A DNA stretch of 64,000 bases from Branchipolynoe longqiensis (GCA_030323885.1 CM059198.1:64072917-64136916); one strand, 5' to 3'. Positions 1-9,545 are shown, counted from the first letter of the stretch. The notes: generated by a model from the letters alone, not told the origin. Program-made: numbers and translations.

Positions 1-562
1 GCATATGTTTTGATGGTTCTAAAGTAGAAGTCTATGTTCAATTAAAAAATGCCAATCTTACAAAAATTGGGTGTCAAATTACGTCACAATTTGACTTTAA
101 AGAGGAGTACCACCCTCCTTGAAACTGTTCATTTTTTTGTATTTAAAAGATATCAATACTTTAACCATTATGCCTTTTTAATACTTCTAAATGTTGATTT
201 TTCAAGAGAAATTAAATGGGAAATATTCAGAGATAGAAAATATGGGGTGTTTTGCAACTAAGTAATCACTAGATGGTGGCCATCTTGAATTCCAAGATGG
301 CTGATTACTAAGGTGCAAAACACCCTATATTTTCAATCTCTGAATATTTCCCACTTATTTTCTCTTTAAATTTTTTCAAAATTTAGAAGTATTCAAGTCA
401 TAATACTGAAAGTATTCATTCTTTTGGATATACAAACAAATTTGCAATCTCAAGGAGGGTAAAGTAACATTGTGAAGTAATCCGACACCTAATTTTTGTA
501 ATACAGGAATTCTTTAATTCAGCATAAAAGTCTACCTTAGAAACAATCATCAAAACATATGC
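1..562. repeat. Large inverted repeat (foldback element), left edge cut by window
   Basis: The left arm from base 1 reads GCATATGTTTTGATG and the right arm ends at 562 with its reverse complement. The two arms stay recognisably complementary to a centre near 290, where GCCATCTTG and CAAGATGGC flank a five-base spacer. The inner part (about 215-352) is the most similar; the outer parts carry substitutions and small indels. A transcript would fold into one long hairpin. It could be a foldback MITE or an inverted duplication. No convincing protein is encoded. Confidence 0.8.
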
Positions 563-599
563 ACTATCCGGGTAAAATAAATGACTACCAGCTCTTGGA

Positions 600-631
600 C
601 TAATATAAAGGAGCCAGTATTCAGTCATTTA
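600..631. repeat. Left part of a 120 bp repeat unit, interrupted by Harbinger
   Basis: The bases up to TTCAGTCATTTA resemble the unit junction of the array at 9013-9545 (TATTTAGTCATTTA). The rest of the unit resumes at 6784, so this is the left half of a unit split by the transposon. The TTA at 629-631 is the left target duplication. Confidence 0.7.
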
Positions 632-647
632 AGGGGCTGTCACATTA
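632..647 (+). repeat. Harbinger left terminal inverted repeat
   Basis: AGGGGCTGTCACATTA. It matches the reverse complement of 6768-6783 at 15 of 16 positions. Confidence 0.9.
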
Positions 648-710
648 GGGTTTTTTGCGGGAGCGTATGGCGGCGTATGCGCGTTATGTCATATACCTCG
701 GCATACGCCG

Positions 711-816
711 TATACGCTACTCATACGCTACTCATACACTACTCATACGCTACTCATACGCTACTCATACGCTACTCATACGCTACTCATACGCTACTCA
801 TACGCTACTCATACGC
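711..816 (+). repeat. Left subterminal array of an 11-mer (CTACTCATACG)
   Basis: About nine tandem copies of CTACTCATACG lie 80 bp inside the left end. CGTATG/CATACG motifs continue in both orientations to about 1160. Subterminal repeats of this kind are usual protein-binding sites in DNA transposons. Binding by the MADF protein encoded in the same element is an inference. Confidence 0.85.
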
Positions 817-1164
817 CGCCAGATGGTGCCAGATGCCGGCTTATGAGGCATACAACGCCATACGCTTTCATAAATCCGTCCGTCCCCATTTTTTTGTGCA
901 TGCTAAAAAAATCTCGACCTATGGGGGCGTATGGTTCTTCCGCGACACATACACTGAGCATATGCCGTCATATGCTCCTCGTACGCTGGGGGTACGCCGG
1001 CGAATGCTAGGGGTCTGCCGGCATATGCTACTTGTATGCTCAACTTGCGTCACGGACGTATCACAGGCGTATGCAGCATATGCAGAACCTACGCGTTGCG
1101 TATGAGAGCGCATGAAAAGCGTATGCGCAGCATATGGCGGCGTATGCCCGACCTATGGTCTCGG

Positions 1165-1173
1165 TATATAAAG
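1165..1173 (+). promoter_or_regulatory. TATA box of transposase gene
   Basis: TATATAAAG lies about 50 bp upstream of the ATG at 1223, a normal position for a short 5' leader. It sits just inside the CGTATG-rich subterminal region, so binding there could affect transcription. Confidence 0.7.
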
Positions 1174-1222
1174 GCGACCCACGCCATTCCTTCGGTCATT
1201 CCTGCTCTGCTGCTCATACAGG

Positions 1223-2497
1223 ATGGATGCCCAGGCACTGCAAGTACAGTTCCAGCTTTTCTACAGAGTTGCCCTTTATCACCATCAGCTTACTATATTC
1301 CTCATGGTTCTTCTGGCATCCCGTATCGAGAGACGAAGGAAGAGGGAGCGGCGGCGACGATCAGTGTGGGTCAGACCCTGGATTGGGAGGCGGCCACAGT
1401 TTGCATTGCTCGACAAGCTGATGGTCGACCTCCGCAGTGAGGACACCGCATCGTTTGTGAACTTCATGCGGCTGCCTCCCCAGTTGTTTGACGAGATTGT
1501 AGCGAGGATCGCCAAAAAATGGACCACATTCAGGGTGCCGCTCGACCCGGCGCTGAAAATAGCACTTACTCTGCGGCACCTGGCATCTGGCACAAAATAC
1601 TCCTCCATGAAGTTTGGGTGGAGGGTGCCCCACAAAACACAGTCGCTGATAGTGCATGAAGTCTGTAAGGCCATCGGCGACGAGTACATGGCCGAGGTCA
1701 TGACGTGTCCGATGACTCCAGAAGGGTGGCGTGCCATCGCGGACCTCTTTTCAGAGAGGTGGAACTTCCCCCATACCTGTGGCACTCTGGATGGGTGCCC
1801 TCCAAAGAGTGGGTCGCTCTACTACAACTACAAGGGCTTTTTCTCCGTGGTCCTGTTGGCGTTTGTAGATGTGGATTACAAATTTATCTGGGCAGATATT
1901 GGCGGTATGGGCTCCGCGTCCGATGCCCAGATTTACAACGCCTCCGAGCTGAAGGCGTGCACAGAAGGTGGCACCATCGGCTTTCCGAACCCTGAACCGC
2001 TCGTCGACGGCCAGAAGGATGTGCCATATTTTCTGATCGGTGACGACGCCTTTGCCCTGCGGCTGACCATGATGAAGCCGTACGCCAAGAGGGGCTTGAC
2101 CAATGACGCATGACTCTTCAACTACCGGCTTTCCCGAGCTAGGAGAGTGGTGGAGAATGCCGTTGGCATTCTAGCCAACCGCTTCCAAGTGCTCCTGACG
2201 ACTATGCAGCACCACCCCTCCAATGTGAAGATCATCGTCAAGGCGTGCATGGTTCTGCACAACCTCATGAGGACACGCTACCCAGCGCTACAGAACATGC
2301 AGCTGGATCGTCCCGAGACAGCCACCAACAACTTTGTGCCTGGAGGTTGGCGAGAGGGCCACAACCTTCCTGACATTAACGTTGTACCTGTTAACCCCAA
2401 CACCGCATCCAAGCTAGGAAAGGAACAGTGCAATCTAATTAAAGACTGGGTCGTCTCCCTCGCCGGAGCACTGGCATGGCAAGACAGGATGATCTGA
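1223..2497 (+). pseudogene. Harbinger DDE transposase with one in-frame stop
   Basis: The frame runs 425 codons with a TGA at codon 297 (2111-2113) and resumes at once with sequence typical of the family. A basic region (about residues 36-57, RRRKRERRRR then WVRPW) is followed by a helix-turn-helix-like part (about 110-147). The catalytic core has D190 in TLDG, D234 in SASDAQI and E311 in RVVENAVGILANRF, the usual D-D-E of Harbinger nucleases, which cut and join DNA at TAA/TTA sites. A further conserved GDDAF is at 273-277. The TGA lies before E311, so the product from this copy would lack the third catalytic residue. CGA to TGA is the simplest cause. The ATG at 1223 fits the TATA box upstream. 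No intron is needed. Confidence 0.93.
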
Positions 2498-2612
2498 CAA
2501 AACATTTTATCAGTCTGTATGCGCTGTGTCTGTCTACTCTTTTTGCAAACATGTCTGTGATGTTGTGACATGTCTCCTGTTATATGATATGCTAATATGT
2601 TTATATGTCTAG

Positions 2613-2623
2613 AATAAAATAAA
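2613..2623 (+). terminator. Polyadenylation signals of transposase gene
   Basis: Two overlapping AATAAA hexamers lie about 115 bp after the stop codon, before the purine-rich tract. Confidence 0.6.
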
Positions 2624-2759
2624 CGATATCATTTTATAGATATGAAAACACAATTTTACATGTCTGTTATGTTCTTTCGCTCCCTAATTTAAAGTCATCT
2701 AGTTAATGTAATTGTAATGAATCTCCTCTCTTTTTACATGAATTAATCTTTTACATACA

Positions 2760-3205
2760 TACTAAGAACACAGGGAAAAATAGAGTGACATAGAGACAGA
2801 AAGGGGGAGACGAGGTAGAGGGAGGGAGGGACAGAGGGAGGGGGAGAAGAGATAGAGGGAGGGAGGGAGAGAAGAGGTAGAGGGAGAGAAGAGATATAGG
2901 GAGGGATGGAGAGAAGAGATAGAGGGAGGGAGGGATAGAAGAGATAGAGGGAGGGAGGGATAGAAGAGATAGAGGGAGGGAGGGAGGGATGGAGAGAAGA
3001 GAGGGAGGGAGAGAAGAGATGGAGGGAGGGAGAGGGAGGAAGAGAGATAGAGAGAGGGAGGAAGAGCGATAGAGACAGAGGGGGAAGAGAGATAGAGAGA
3101 GAGGGAGATAGAGAGGGAGGAAGAGAGATAGAGAGAGGGAGGAAGAGAGAGGGAGGAAGAGAGAGAGAGAGAGAGAGAGAGACAAGGAGGAAAGGGAGAA
3201 AGGGG
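2760..3205 (+). repeat. Purine-rich GGGA/GAGA tract between the two Harbinger genes
   Basis: About 450 bp are almost entirely G and A on the plus strand, mainly GGGAGGGAGAGA with AGATAGAG, ending in a run of GA. It separates the 3' ends of two convergent genes. Frames read through it are low-complexity and not genes. Confidence 0.9.
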
Positions 3206-3356
3206 AAGGAGAAAGCTTATTATAAATATTTTAAATTTAAAGTTTGTATTTATGTTTTAATTTTAATTTTAGTTTTAATAGTACTTTAATGTATAACAAT
3301 TAAATGATGGCATGCCTTTACTGAACACGGACACAACAAATAAAATTGACAGTATA

Positions 3357-3366
3357 TTTATTTATT
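3357..3366 (-). terminator. Polyadenylation signals of MADF gene
   Basis: TTTATTTATT on the plus strand gives AATAAATAAA on the minus strand, about 120 bp past the likely stop at 3487. Confidence 0.5.
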
Positions 3367-4029
3367 TAAACATCTTGACATATAAATGTACAAACAATAT
3401 ATAAACATACAATATATATACATATATACATACAAATGTACAAAGATAAATAAAAACTAAGACTACATATATACACATATTTACAATCACTTCTCTCCCT
3501 TGCCATTAGAAGTGGCATCAGCTGGCGACTGTGTGGCTGACGAGGGGAATAAGTCCAAATTTATGCCCAACATGCCAGATATGCCGGACAGCCCCGACAA
3601 GTTCAATAGTCCTTCTAGGCTGGCCGACTCAGACAAGTTCACTTGGGTGGGGTCGCCGCGTGTCGGAGTCACAATGTCTGCAGCAGCGCAAGTCCCCGGC
3701 CATGCCGCACCCACAGTGGGCGGAGCAACTGCGCGCACCACGACTCCGGGAGAGCCCCTCGTGTGCCCCCCATCCCTAATGTCCGTAGTTGTCCAGCAGT
3801 GTGCAGCGGTGACGGCCGTACCACCAGCGGAGCTGCGGCAGCCTCATGACCTACGTAGGTTGGAGGTAGAGGCTGAGGCGGAAGACTTGGCAGAGGCGGC
3901 TGTGGCTGTGGCTGATGAGGAATCTGCGGCTGCCCCATATAGTGCTGCACATACTCATGTGTTTGTGAAGCCCATGGTGATGCCGGTGGTGGCTGGTGCG
4001 TCCACTGGTGGGGTTGAGGCTGGTATGCC

Positions 4030-4118
4030 TCACTTGCAGACACACAAGCAGGTCCAGGAGCAGGTGCAGGAGCAGGTGCAGGAGCAGGTGCAGGAGCAGG
4101 TGCAGGAGCAGGTGCAGG
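4030..4118 (-). repeat. Pro-Ala coding minisatellite in MADF exon 2
   Basis: A GGTGCAGGAGCA 12-mer repeats about five times. On the minus strand it encodes alternating Pro-Ala. It is a likely flexible linker, and its length may vary between copies. Confidence 0.7.
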
Positions 4119-4532
4119 AGCAGCCATACGAACCACCGGGGCCACGAATGTTCCTTCCTCCTCCTCCTCCAGATGGTGCGACACCATGCGGTTGAGTGCA
4201 CCGCAAATGGACACACACCGCTCCTCCGGCATTGTGAGGATCATGTCCCGCATATAGTTGGCGAATGCCACTCGCTTTGTCACGGTCGGTGGAGGTGGAG
4301 GAGGCGGCTGCATCACCTTGAGGATGTTGGCAGACTCATCGAACCTCTTGTGGACGGCAGCGAGGAGGTTGTTGTCGACTGGGGCAGATCGCTTCCCTCT
4401 CCCCTTTCCCCGCTCTTGGGATGTAGCGGGAGGAGTGGGTGGAAGATCCTCATCCATCACCACCTCCACATCGGTCGCGACATTCTCCTCCACGCTGAGA
4501 TCGAGCTGCGGAGCCACGACAGGAGTGGCCAA

Positions 4533-4919
4533 CTGCAAGACAAAATCATCAAATAACATAAGTAACATGAATACAAATCAATATTTCGACAAAAGACATG
4601 ACAAGTCAACAGTAAATAAAAAATATATAAAGCAAAAATAATTAACGTTAAATGCAAACATGGATTTATAACGATTATATCACGATACATCTATTGTCAA
4701 TATCTCGATTTAAGAACAACTACACAACAACTCAACATTAAAGAAATGAATAACATTAACAAATTACTAGAATATTAGATGTTGCTAGGACATAAAACAA
4801 CAACAAACAAACAAACATAAATACAACAAAAGCATAACATAAGAAACTTAGAATACGAGCGGTTTTACGAGAATACTAACGGCTGCACTTGTCAGAACGA
4901 TAAAAGATTATGTACTTAC
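4533..4919 (-). other. Intron of MADF gene
   Basis: On the minus strand the exon ends in AGT followed by GTAAGT, and the acceptor is TTTTGTCTTGCAG before TTGGCC. The intron is 387 bp, AT-rich and in phase 0. Both flanking exons stay in frame across it, which supports the prediction. Confidence 0.75.
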
Positions 4920-5613
4920 ACTCCTGCAGGGCTCCGGTCGGTGACGGACGACGGACCGCAGGAACCCGAACTTGCGCAGGATCCACTGCTCCCGCTCAGT
5001 CAGGTCAGCGGCTCCGTCCCCGCTCTTTTTCTTGTGGAGCCGCGTGTTCGTGTCCCTGAGTGACTTGAACCACTTCTGGAGATGGACTGTTGTGGTCCCC
5101 ATAAGGGTCGCCTGGTCCTCCCACATCTTGGGCTTTCTGTCTGAGGGGCGGTAATCCGAGAGCTTCATATTCCACATGATGGGGTTCTCCTGGAGGAAGT
5201 CCAACATCCGATCCTCCTTGAAGACTGACAGAGAACAGTCGCTCTTCTTGGCCCTCCGTCTCTTTGACGTGCCGATGCCACCGGTGCTGGTGGAGGCGTT
5301 GGAGGCGGTGGTGGCGGTGGAGGCGGCGGAGGCGGCGGAGGCAGCGGACGACACCCGTGAGCTGCCCCGAGAGGCAGGAGATGGCGAGCTGGAGCGGGGA
5401 CGTCAGCATTGCGTCGTCGACCTCTCCACTTCCATCTCCAGCTCCTCCAGTGGAGAGTGGTGTTCTGGAGAGTAGTGTTCTGGAGAGTGGTGTGGAGAGT
5501 GGCGAGGTGGCGAGGCAGGTGAGGAGGCTGGTGATGGAGAGCATTGTAACAAAGTCTGCCTCTTTCTGCCTCTCCCACGGCCTAGTCCTCCTCCTGTAGT
5601 TACAGCAGCTCTG

Positions 5614-6312
5614 GGGCCGTATGCAGGAAACGGTGTTACGGACGTTTGGTGTTAGCCGTTAAACGTGTATAGCTATCCACAGCCGGGTGAAGTATGTCAA
5701 GTGGTATGCAGAAGCGCCTAAACGGTCAGTGTTAGCTAAACGTGAATTTATTTATAGATTTGGGAAATCCCTCTGCATCTGTAGCCATATATGAGGCTTA
5801 AATATATTAAATGGTGTCATATTTAACAGAATTACATACGCAATAAGTGAACTTTTATTAAATTAACCCTAAATTCAAAGCAATATTAACGCTGCCGCCG
5901 CAACGGCGGCGATATTAATATGTTCGAATCGACGAATGTAAAGTAAACAAATCGCCGCCGCCGCCGTAACGACGTCGCTTGGCATTCGTCAGTTCGACAA
6001 TATTAATATCGCCGGCTTTGTGGCGGCAGCGTTAATCTCGCTTCGATTTTAGGGTTAATTTAATAAAATTTCACTTTTTGCGTATGTAATTCTGTTAAAT
6101 ATGACAGCATTGAATAGATTTGGGCACAACCTTACGCTAACACCGCCCATAAACCTGCTATGAAATGGGTTTAGGGTAAACGCGCAGTGTTTGCGTAACA
6201 CCGCTTCCTGCATACGGAATTGTTCCCGCTAAACTGGAAATCCCGACGCTAAATGGGAAATCCCGCGCTAAACGCGTTTTTGACCCATAACACCAACACC
6301 TGCATACGGCCC
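5614..6312. mobile_element. Nested 699 bp MITE with CTG duplication
   Basis: The ends are GGGCCGTATGCAGG and its exact inverse CCTGCATACGGCCC. CTG flanks both sides (5611-5613, 6313-6315). It sits in the Ser/Thr-rich N-terminus of the MADF gene. A diverged relative with the same ends and flanks is at 59162-60005; both contain AGTGTTAGCTA and AGGGTTAATTTAATAAAATT blocks. No transposase is encoded. The three-base duplication suggests a Harbinger-related mover that prefers CTG (inference). Confidence 0.88.
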
Positions 6313-6434
6313 CTGGAGGCCGGTGTAGTAGCAGTAGTATGTGTAGTAGTAGTAGTAGCAGAAGCAGCAGCAGCAGTGGTGTTCCCCTTCGCAGGCATGC
6401 TGGCAGAGTGAGGGGAGACTGTTGCTGCAGGCTG

Positions 6435-6440
6435 TATATA
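6435..6440 (-). promoter_or_regulatory. TATA box of MADF gene
   Basis: On the minus strand GTATATAC lies about 37 bp upstream of the ATG at 6398, and the 11-mer array lies just behind it. Confidence 0.6.
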
Positions 6441-6494
6441 CCCAGGAGCCACCAAGCGGCGGACCGCGGAGAGATAACATAGGTCGCGCATAGG

Positions 6495-6672
6495 TTTCGC
6501 ATACGCTCCTCATATGCTCCTCATATGCTCCTCATACGCTCCTAAAATATTCATACGCTCCGTATGCGCTCCTCATACGCTCCACTTGCCAATCAAAACC
6601 GTCAACAAAATGTTGCAGTACGCTCCCATACGCTCCTCATACGCTCCTCATACGCTCCTCATAGGTCCCCCA
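6495..6672 (+). repeat. Right subterminal array of an 11-mer (CTCCTCATACG)
   Basis: About ten copies of CTCCTCATACG/CTCCTCATATG lie near the right end. They differ from the left unit by one base and run in the same direction, not inverted. Confidence 0.85.
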
Positions 6673-6767
6673 TACGATCAAACCCACCCGAAAGTTCACC
6701 GAAGGTCATCATAGGCCGCCATCAGCACGGCTTGCGTAGGTTTTCAATATGCTCCCGCCATACGCCA

Positions 6768-6783
6768 TAATGTGACAGCGCCT
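6768..6783 (-). repeat. Harbinger right terminal inverted repeat
   Basis: TAATGTGACAGCGCCT, followed by the TTA duplication. Confidence 0.9.
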
Positions 6784-6849
6784 TTAGCAACCATCAGACT
6801 GATTCTAGTAGCACCATGATAACTGATAGAGTACCGTTGAGTGATAGCA
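6784..6849. repeat. Right part of the 120 bp repeat unit interrupted by Harbinger
   Basis: TTAGCAACCATCAGACTGATTCTAGTAGCAC resumes the unit cut at 631. Array copies read TTTAGCAACTATTAAACTGATTCTAGTA at 9500 and above. Confidence 0.75.
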
Positions 6850-7015
6850 GGATTAAAGTTGCCTGGTGCAATGATTTTCAATTTCTGTCATTTTTCGAAG
6901 ATAAATACAGATGAACCTCAATCCAACGGACTAGTAGGGGGGAGCAGTTGCAGTTGTCCGTCAAAGCCGTTTGTCCGTTGCAGCAACGAAATTGCTTTAT
7001 CTATAGGTGCCATAG

Positions 7016-8360
7016 TGCCACACTACACCCACCACCCCATCATTCACTGCGCACACTACCTCCACCACCATCATTCACTGCGCACACTACCCTCACCACC
7101 CCACCATTCACTGCGCACACTACCTCCACCACCATCATTCACTGCGCACACTACACCCACCACCCCATCATTCACTGCGCACACTACACCCACCACCCCA
7201 TCATTCACTGTGCACACTACCTCCACCACCATCATTCACTGCGCACACTACACCCACCACCCCATCATTCACTGCGCACACTACCTCCACCACCATCATT
7301 CACTGCGCACACTACACCCACCACCCCACTCATTCACTGCGCACACTACACTCCACCACCACCATCATTCACTGCGCACACTACACCCACCACCCCATCA
7401 TTCACTGCGCACACTACACCCACCACACCATCATTCACTGTGCACACTACACCCACCACCCATCATTCACTGCGCACACTACACCCACCACCCCATCATT
7501 CACTGCGCACACTACCTCCACCACCATCATTCACTGCGCACACTACACCCACCACCCCATCATTCACTGCGCACACTACACCCACCACCCCATCATTCAC
7601 TGCGCACACTACACCCACCACCATCATTCACTGCGCACACTACACCCACCACCCCATCATTCACTGCGCACACTACACCCACCACCCCATCATTCACTGC
7701 GCACACTACCTCCACCACCATCATTCACTGCGCACACTACACCCACCACCCCATCATTCACTGTGCACACACTACACTCCACCACCACCCATCATTCACT
7801 GCGCACACTACACCCACCACCCCATCATTCACTGCGCACACTACACCCACCACCCCATCATTCACTGTGCACACTACCCCACCACCCCATCATTCACTGC
7901 GCACACTACACCCACCACCCCATCATTCACTGCACACACTACCTCCACCACCATCATTCACTGCGCACACTACACCCACCACCCCATCATTCACTGCGCA
8001 CACTACCTCCACCACCATCATTCACTGCGCACACTACACCCACCACCCCATCATTCACTGCGCACACTACACCCACCACCCCATCATTCACTGCGCACAC
8101 TACCTCCACCACCATCATTCACTGCGCACACTACACCCACCACCCATCATTCACTGCGCACACTACACCCACCACCCCATCATTCACTGTGCACACTATC
8201 TCCACCACCATCATTCACTGTGCACACTATCTCCACCACCATCATTCACTGCGCACACTACACCCACCACCCCATCATTCACTGCGCACACTACACCCAC
8301 CACCCCATCATTCACTGCGCACACTACACCCACCACCCCATCATTCACTGCGCACACTGA
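7016..8360 (+). repeat. 1.34 kb minisatellite, 31-33 bp unit, about 41 copies
   Basis: Two main unit types alternate irregularly: CACTGCGCACACTACACCCA + CCACCCCATCATT (33 bp) and a form with ACCTCCACCACCATCATT (31 bp). All three plus-strand frames are open for hundreds of codons only because the unit has no stop codon. It is not a gene. Confidence 0.97.
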
Positions 8361-8422
8361 TCGGTTAATCCAAACTTTTTTTCGGCGGCCCGGGAAAATA
8401 CTACCATTTATCATATAAAATA

Positions 8423-8515
8423 GTCTCAGATGACCTTATAACCACATGAAAGTTGACCTTATAACCACATGAAAATAGTCTCAGATGACCTTATAACCAC
8501 ATGAAAGTTGGTTTA
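8423..8515 (+). repeat. Short tandem repeat, GACCTTATAACCACATGAAA unit
   Basis: Three copies of the unit, with AATAGTCTCAGAT spacers. Inside the Tigger-like element. Confidence 0.8.
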
Positions 8516-9012
8516 ACCGTACCGGAATTGACCTTAGATGTGAGTATACGGGTGTGGATGTGTGAGGTGTGGGAGTATATGTGTGTGGATGTTGGTGGGT
8601 GAGGGGTGGGAGTATGCGCGGCTGGCTAGCGGATTGTGTCCGTTGGATCCGGAATCCGTTGCATCGGTGTCCGTTGGATCGAGGTTCATCTGTATATTGA
8701 ATTGATTGCACAATCTACCTCACTTTTGTTTGAAGTAAGTTTGATATGAAATGCCGAACCTTCTAGATATTTAAAGTGCAAACATGTGAAATTAATTTTG
8801 GCAAGCATGCCAAAACTCTGACAACATAGGCATCTGCAGTAACAGTCTATATTAAATCGACTAAGTATTCCCTTCCATGCGGCAACAAATGCTTAATCAG
8901 TTCATCAGTTTCTAAGTATTATGTAGAATCAAAACTCAATAATTGTTTTGATTTTGAAAAGTCGATGCTTCATCAGACTATGCAGTATTGGCAAACTGTG
9001 TCAGACATAATA

Positions 9013-9545
9013 AATATCTATTCAGTCATTGAGCAACTATTAAACTGATTCTAGTAGGACAGTAATAACCAATAGGATATGGATGACTGACATCAGAAAT
9101 ACCAACTATAACAACTCCGTGTGTTATGAAGATATCTGTATTTAGTAATTTAGCAACTATTAAACTGATTCTAGTAGGACAGTAATAACCAATAGGATAT
9201 GGATGACTGACAGCAGCACTAACAACTATAACAACTTTGTGTGTCATGAAGATATCTGTATTTAGTAATTTAGCAACTATTAAACTGATTCTAGTAGGAC
9301 AGTAATAACCAATAGGATATGGATGACTGACAGCAGCACTAACGACTATAACAACTCTGTGTGTTATGAAGATATCTGTATTTAGTAATTTAGCAACTAT
9401 TAAACTGATTCTAGTAGGACAGTAATAACCAATAGGATATGGATGACTGACAGCAGCAATAATGACTATAATCTGTGTGTTATAAAGATATCTGTATTTA
9501 GTCATTTAGCAACTATTAAACTGATTCTAGTAGCACACTATAAAC
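9013..9545. repeat. Tandem array of a 120 bp repeat
   Basis: The motif GCAACTATTAAACTGATTCT recurs at about 9033, 9153, 9273, 9393 and 9509, with spacing of 120, 120, 120 and 116. Units are nearly identical. Weaker relatives continue to about 9870. The minus-strand frame is open by chance. Harbinger is inserted in a diverged member at 600-631/6784-6849. Confidence 0.93.

Larger units (their letters stand above)
3487..6398 (-). pseudogene. Harbinger MADF/Myb-like partner protein, broken by a stop and a nested MITE
   Basis: The ATG at 6398 starts MPAKGNTTAAAA, 35 bp after a TATA box. If the MITE (5614-6312 plus one CTG) is ignored, the frame runs on to a splice donor after 4920, giving 259 codons with one TGA at 5403-5405 (codon 98). 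The N-terminal part is Ser/Pro/His-rich, then a KRRRAKK basic patch, then a MADF-type domain (about residues 160-245, with NPIMWNMKLSDYR, MWEDQA and WFKSLRD). A phase-0 intron (4533-4919) leads to exon 2, with an acidic stretch, KGRGKR, and a BESS-like segment (YMRDMILTMPEERC), then a Pro-Ala tandem. The exon 2 frame stops at 3669. A +1 frame with a more credible C-terminus (SLEGLLNLSG... GKGEK) ends at 3487, so a frameshift around 3740-3860 is likely. Role: DNA binding and partner of the transposase (family knowledge). Confidence 0.85.
632..6783. mobile_element. PIF/Harbinger DNA transposon, two-gene type, recently inactivated
   Basis: The element is 6152 bp. It starts AGGGGCTGTCACATTA and ends with the near-perfect inverse TAATGTGACAGCGCCT. 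TTA flanks both sides (629-631 and 6784-6786), the typical three-base duplication of this superfamily. It carries a DDE transposase on the plus strand and a MADF/Myb-like protein on the minus strand, convergently arranged. In this superfamily the Myb-like partner binds DNA and helps bring the transposase to the ends. Subterminal arrays of an 11-mer lie at both ends. Each gene has one in-frame TGA, and a 699 bp MITE is nested in the partner gene. The copy is therefore non-autonomous now, but the damage is light and suggests recent activity. Confidence 0.93.
6908..8692. mobile_element. Tigger/pogo-like MITE swollen by a minisatellite
   Basis: The ends are CAGATGAACCTCAATCCAAC and its inverse, flanked by TA on both sides (6906-6907, 8693-8694). 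The outer ~100 bp at each end match the 362 bp copy at 49959-50320 in reverse orientation. The extra length is the minisatellite at 7016-8360 and short repeats after it. CAG ends plus a TA target point to the Tc1/mariner superfamily, pogo/Tigger branch. No transposase. Confidence 0.85.
6850..8992 (-). mobile_element. MITE family M, copy 1, split by a Tigger-like MITE
   Basis: 6850-6907 (ATTAAAGTTGCCTGG onward) joined to 8693-8992 (ending GATGCTTCATCAGACTATGC) reads as the reverse complement of the complete copy at 51852-52200. The TA at the junction is the target of the inserted element. The right terminus is eroded. Confidence 0.75.

Noticed and set aside
581..1105. Forward frame of 174 codons at the Harbinger left end
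   Set aside because: Crosses the element boundary and the 11-mer array; no family resemblance.
3851..5578. Alternative minus and plus frames over the MADF gene
   Set aside because: Shadow frames of a GC-rich gene; the MADF frame is supported by domain, splice sites and frame continuity across the nested MITE.
7016..8360. CRISPR-like array
   Set aside because: Repeats are contiguous with no unique spacers, and the genome is eukaryotic.
6841..8418. Long open frame of 525 codons
   Set aside because: It runs through a minisatellite whose unit has no stop in any forward frame; the other two frames are equally open.
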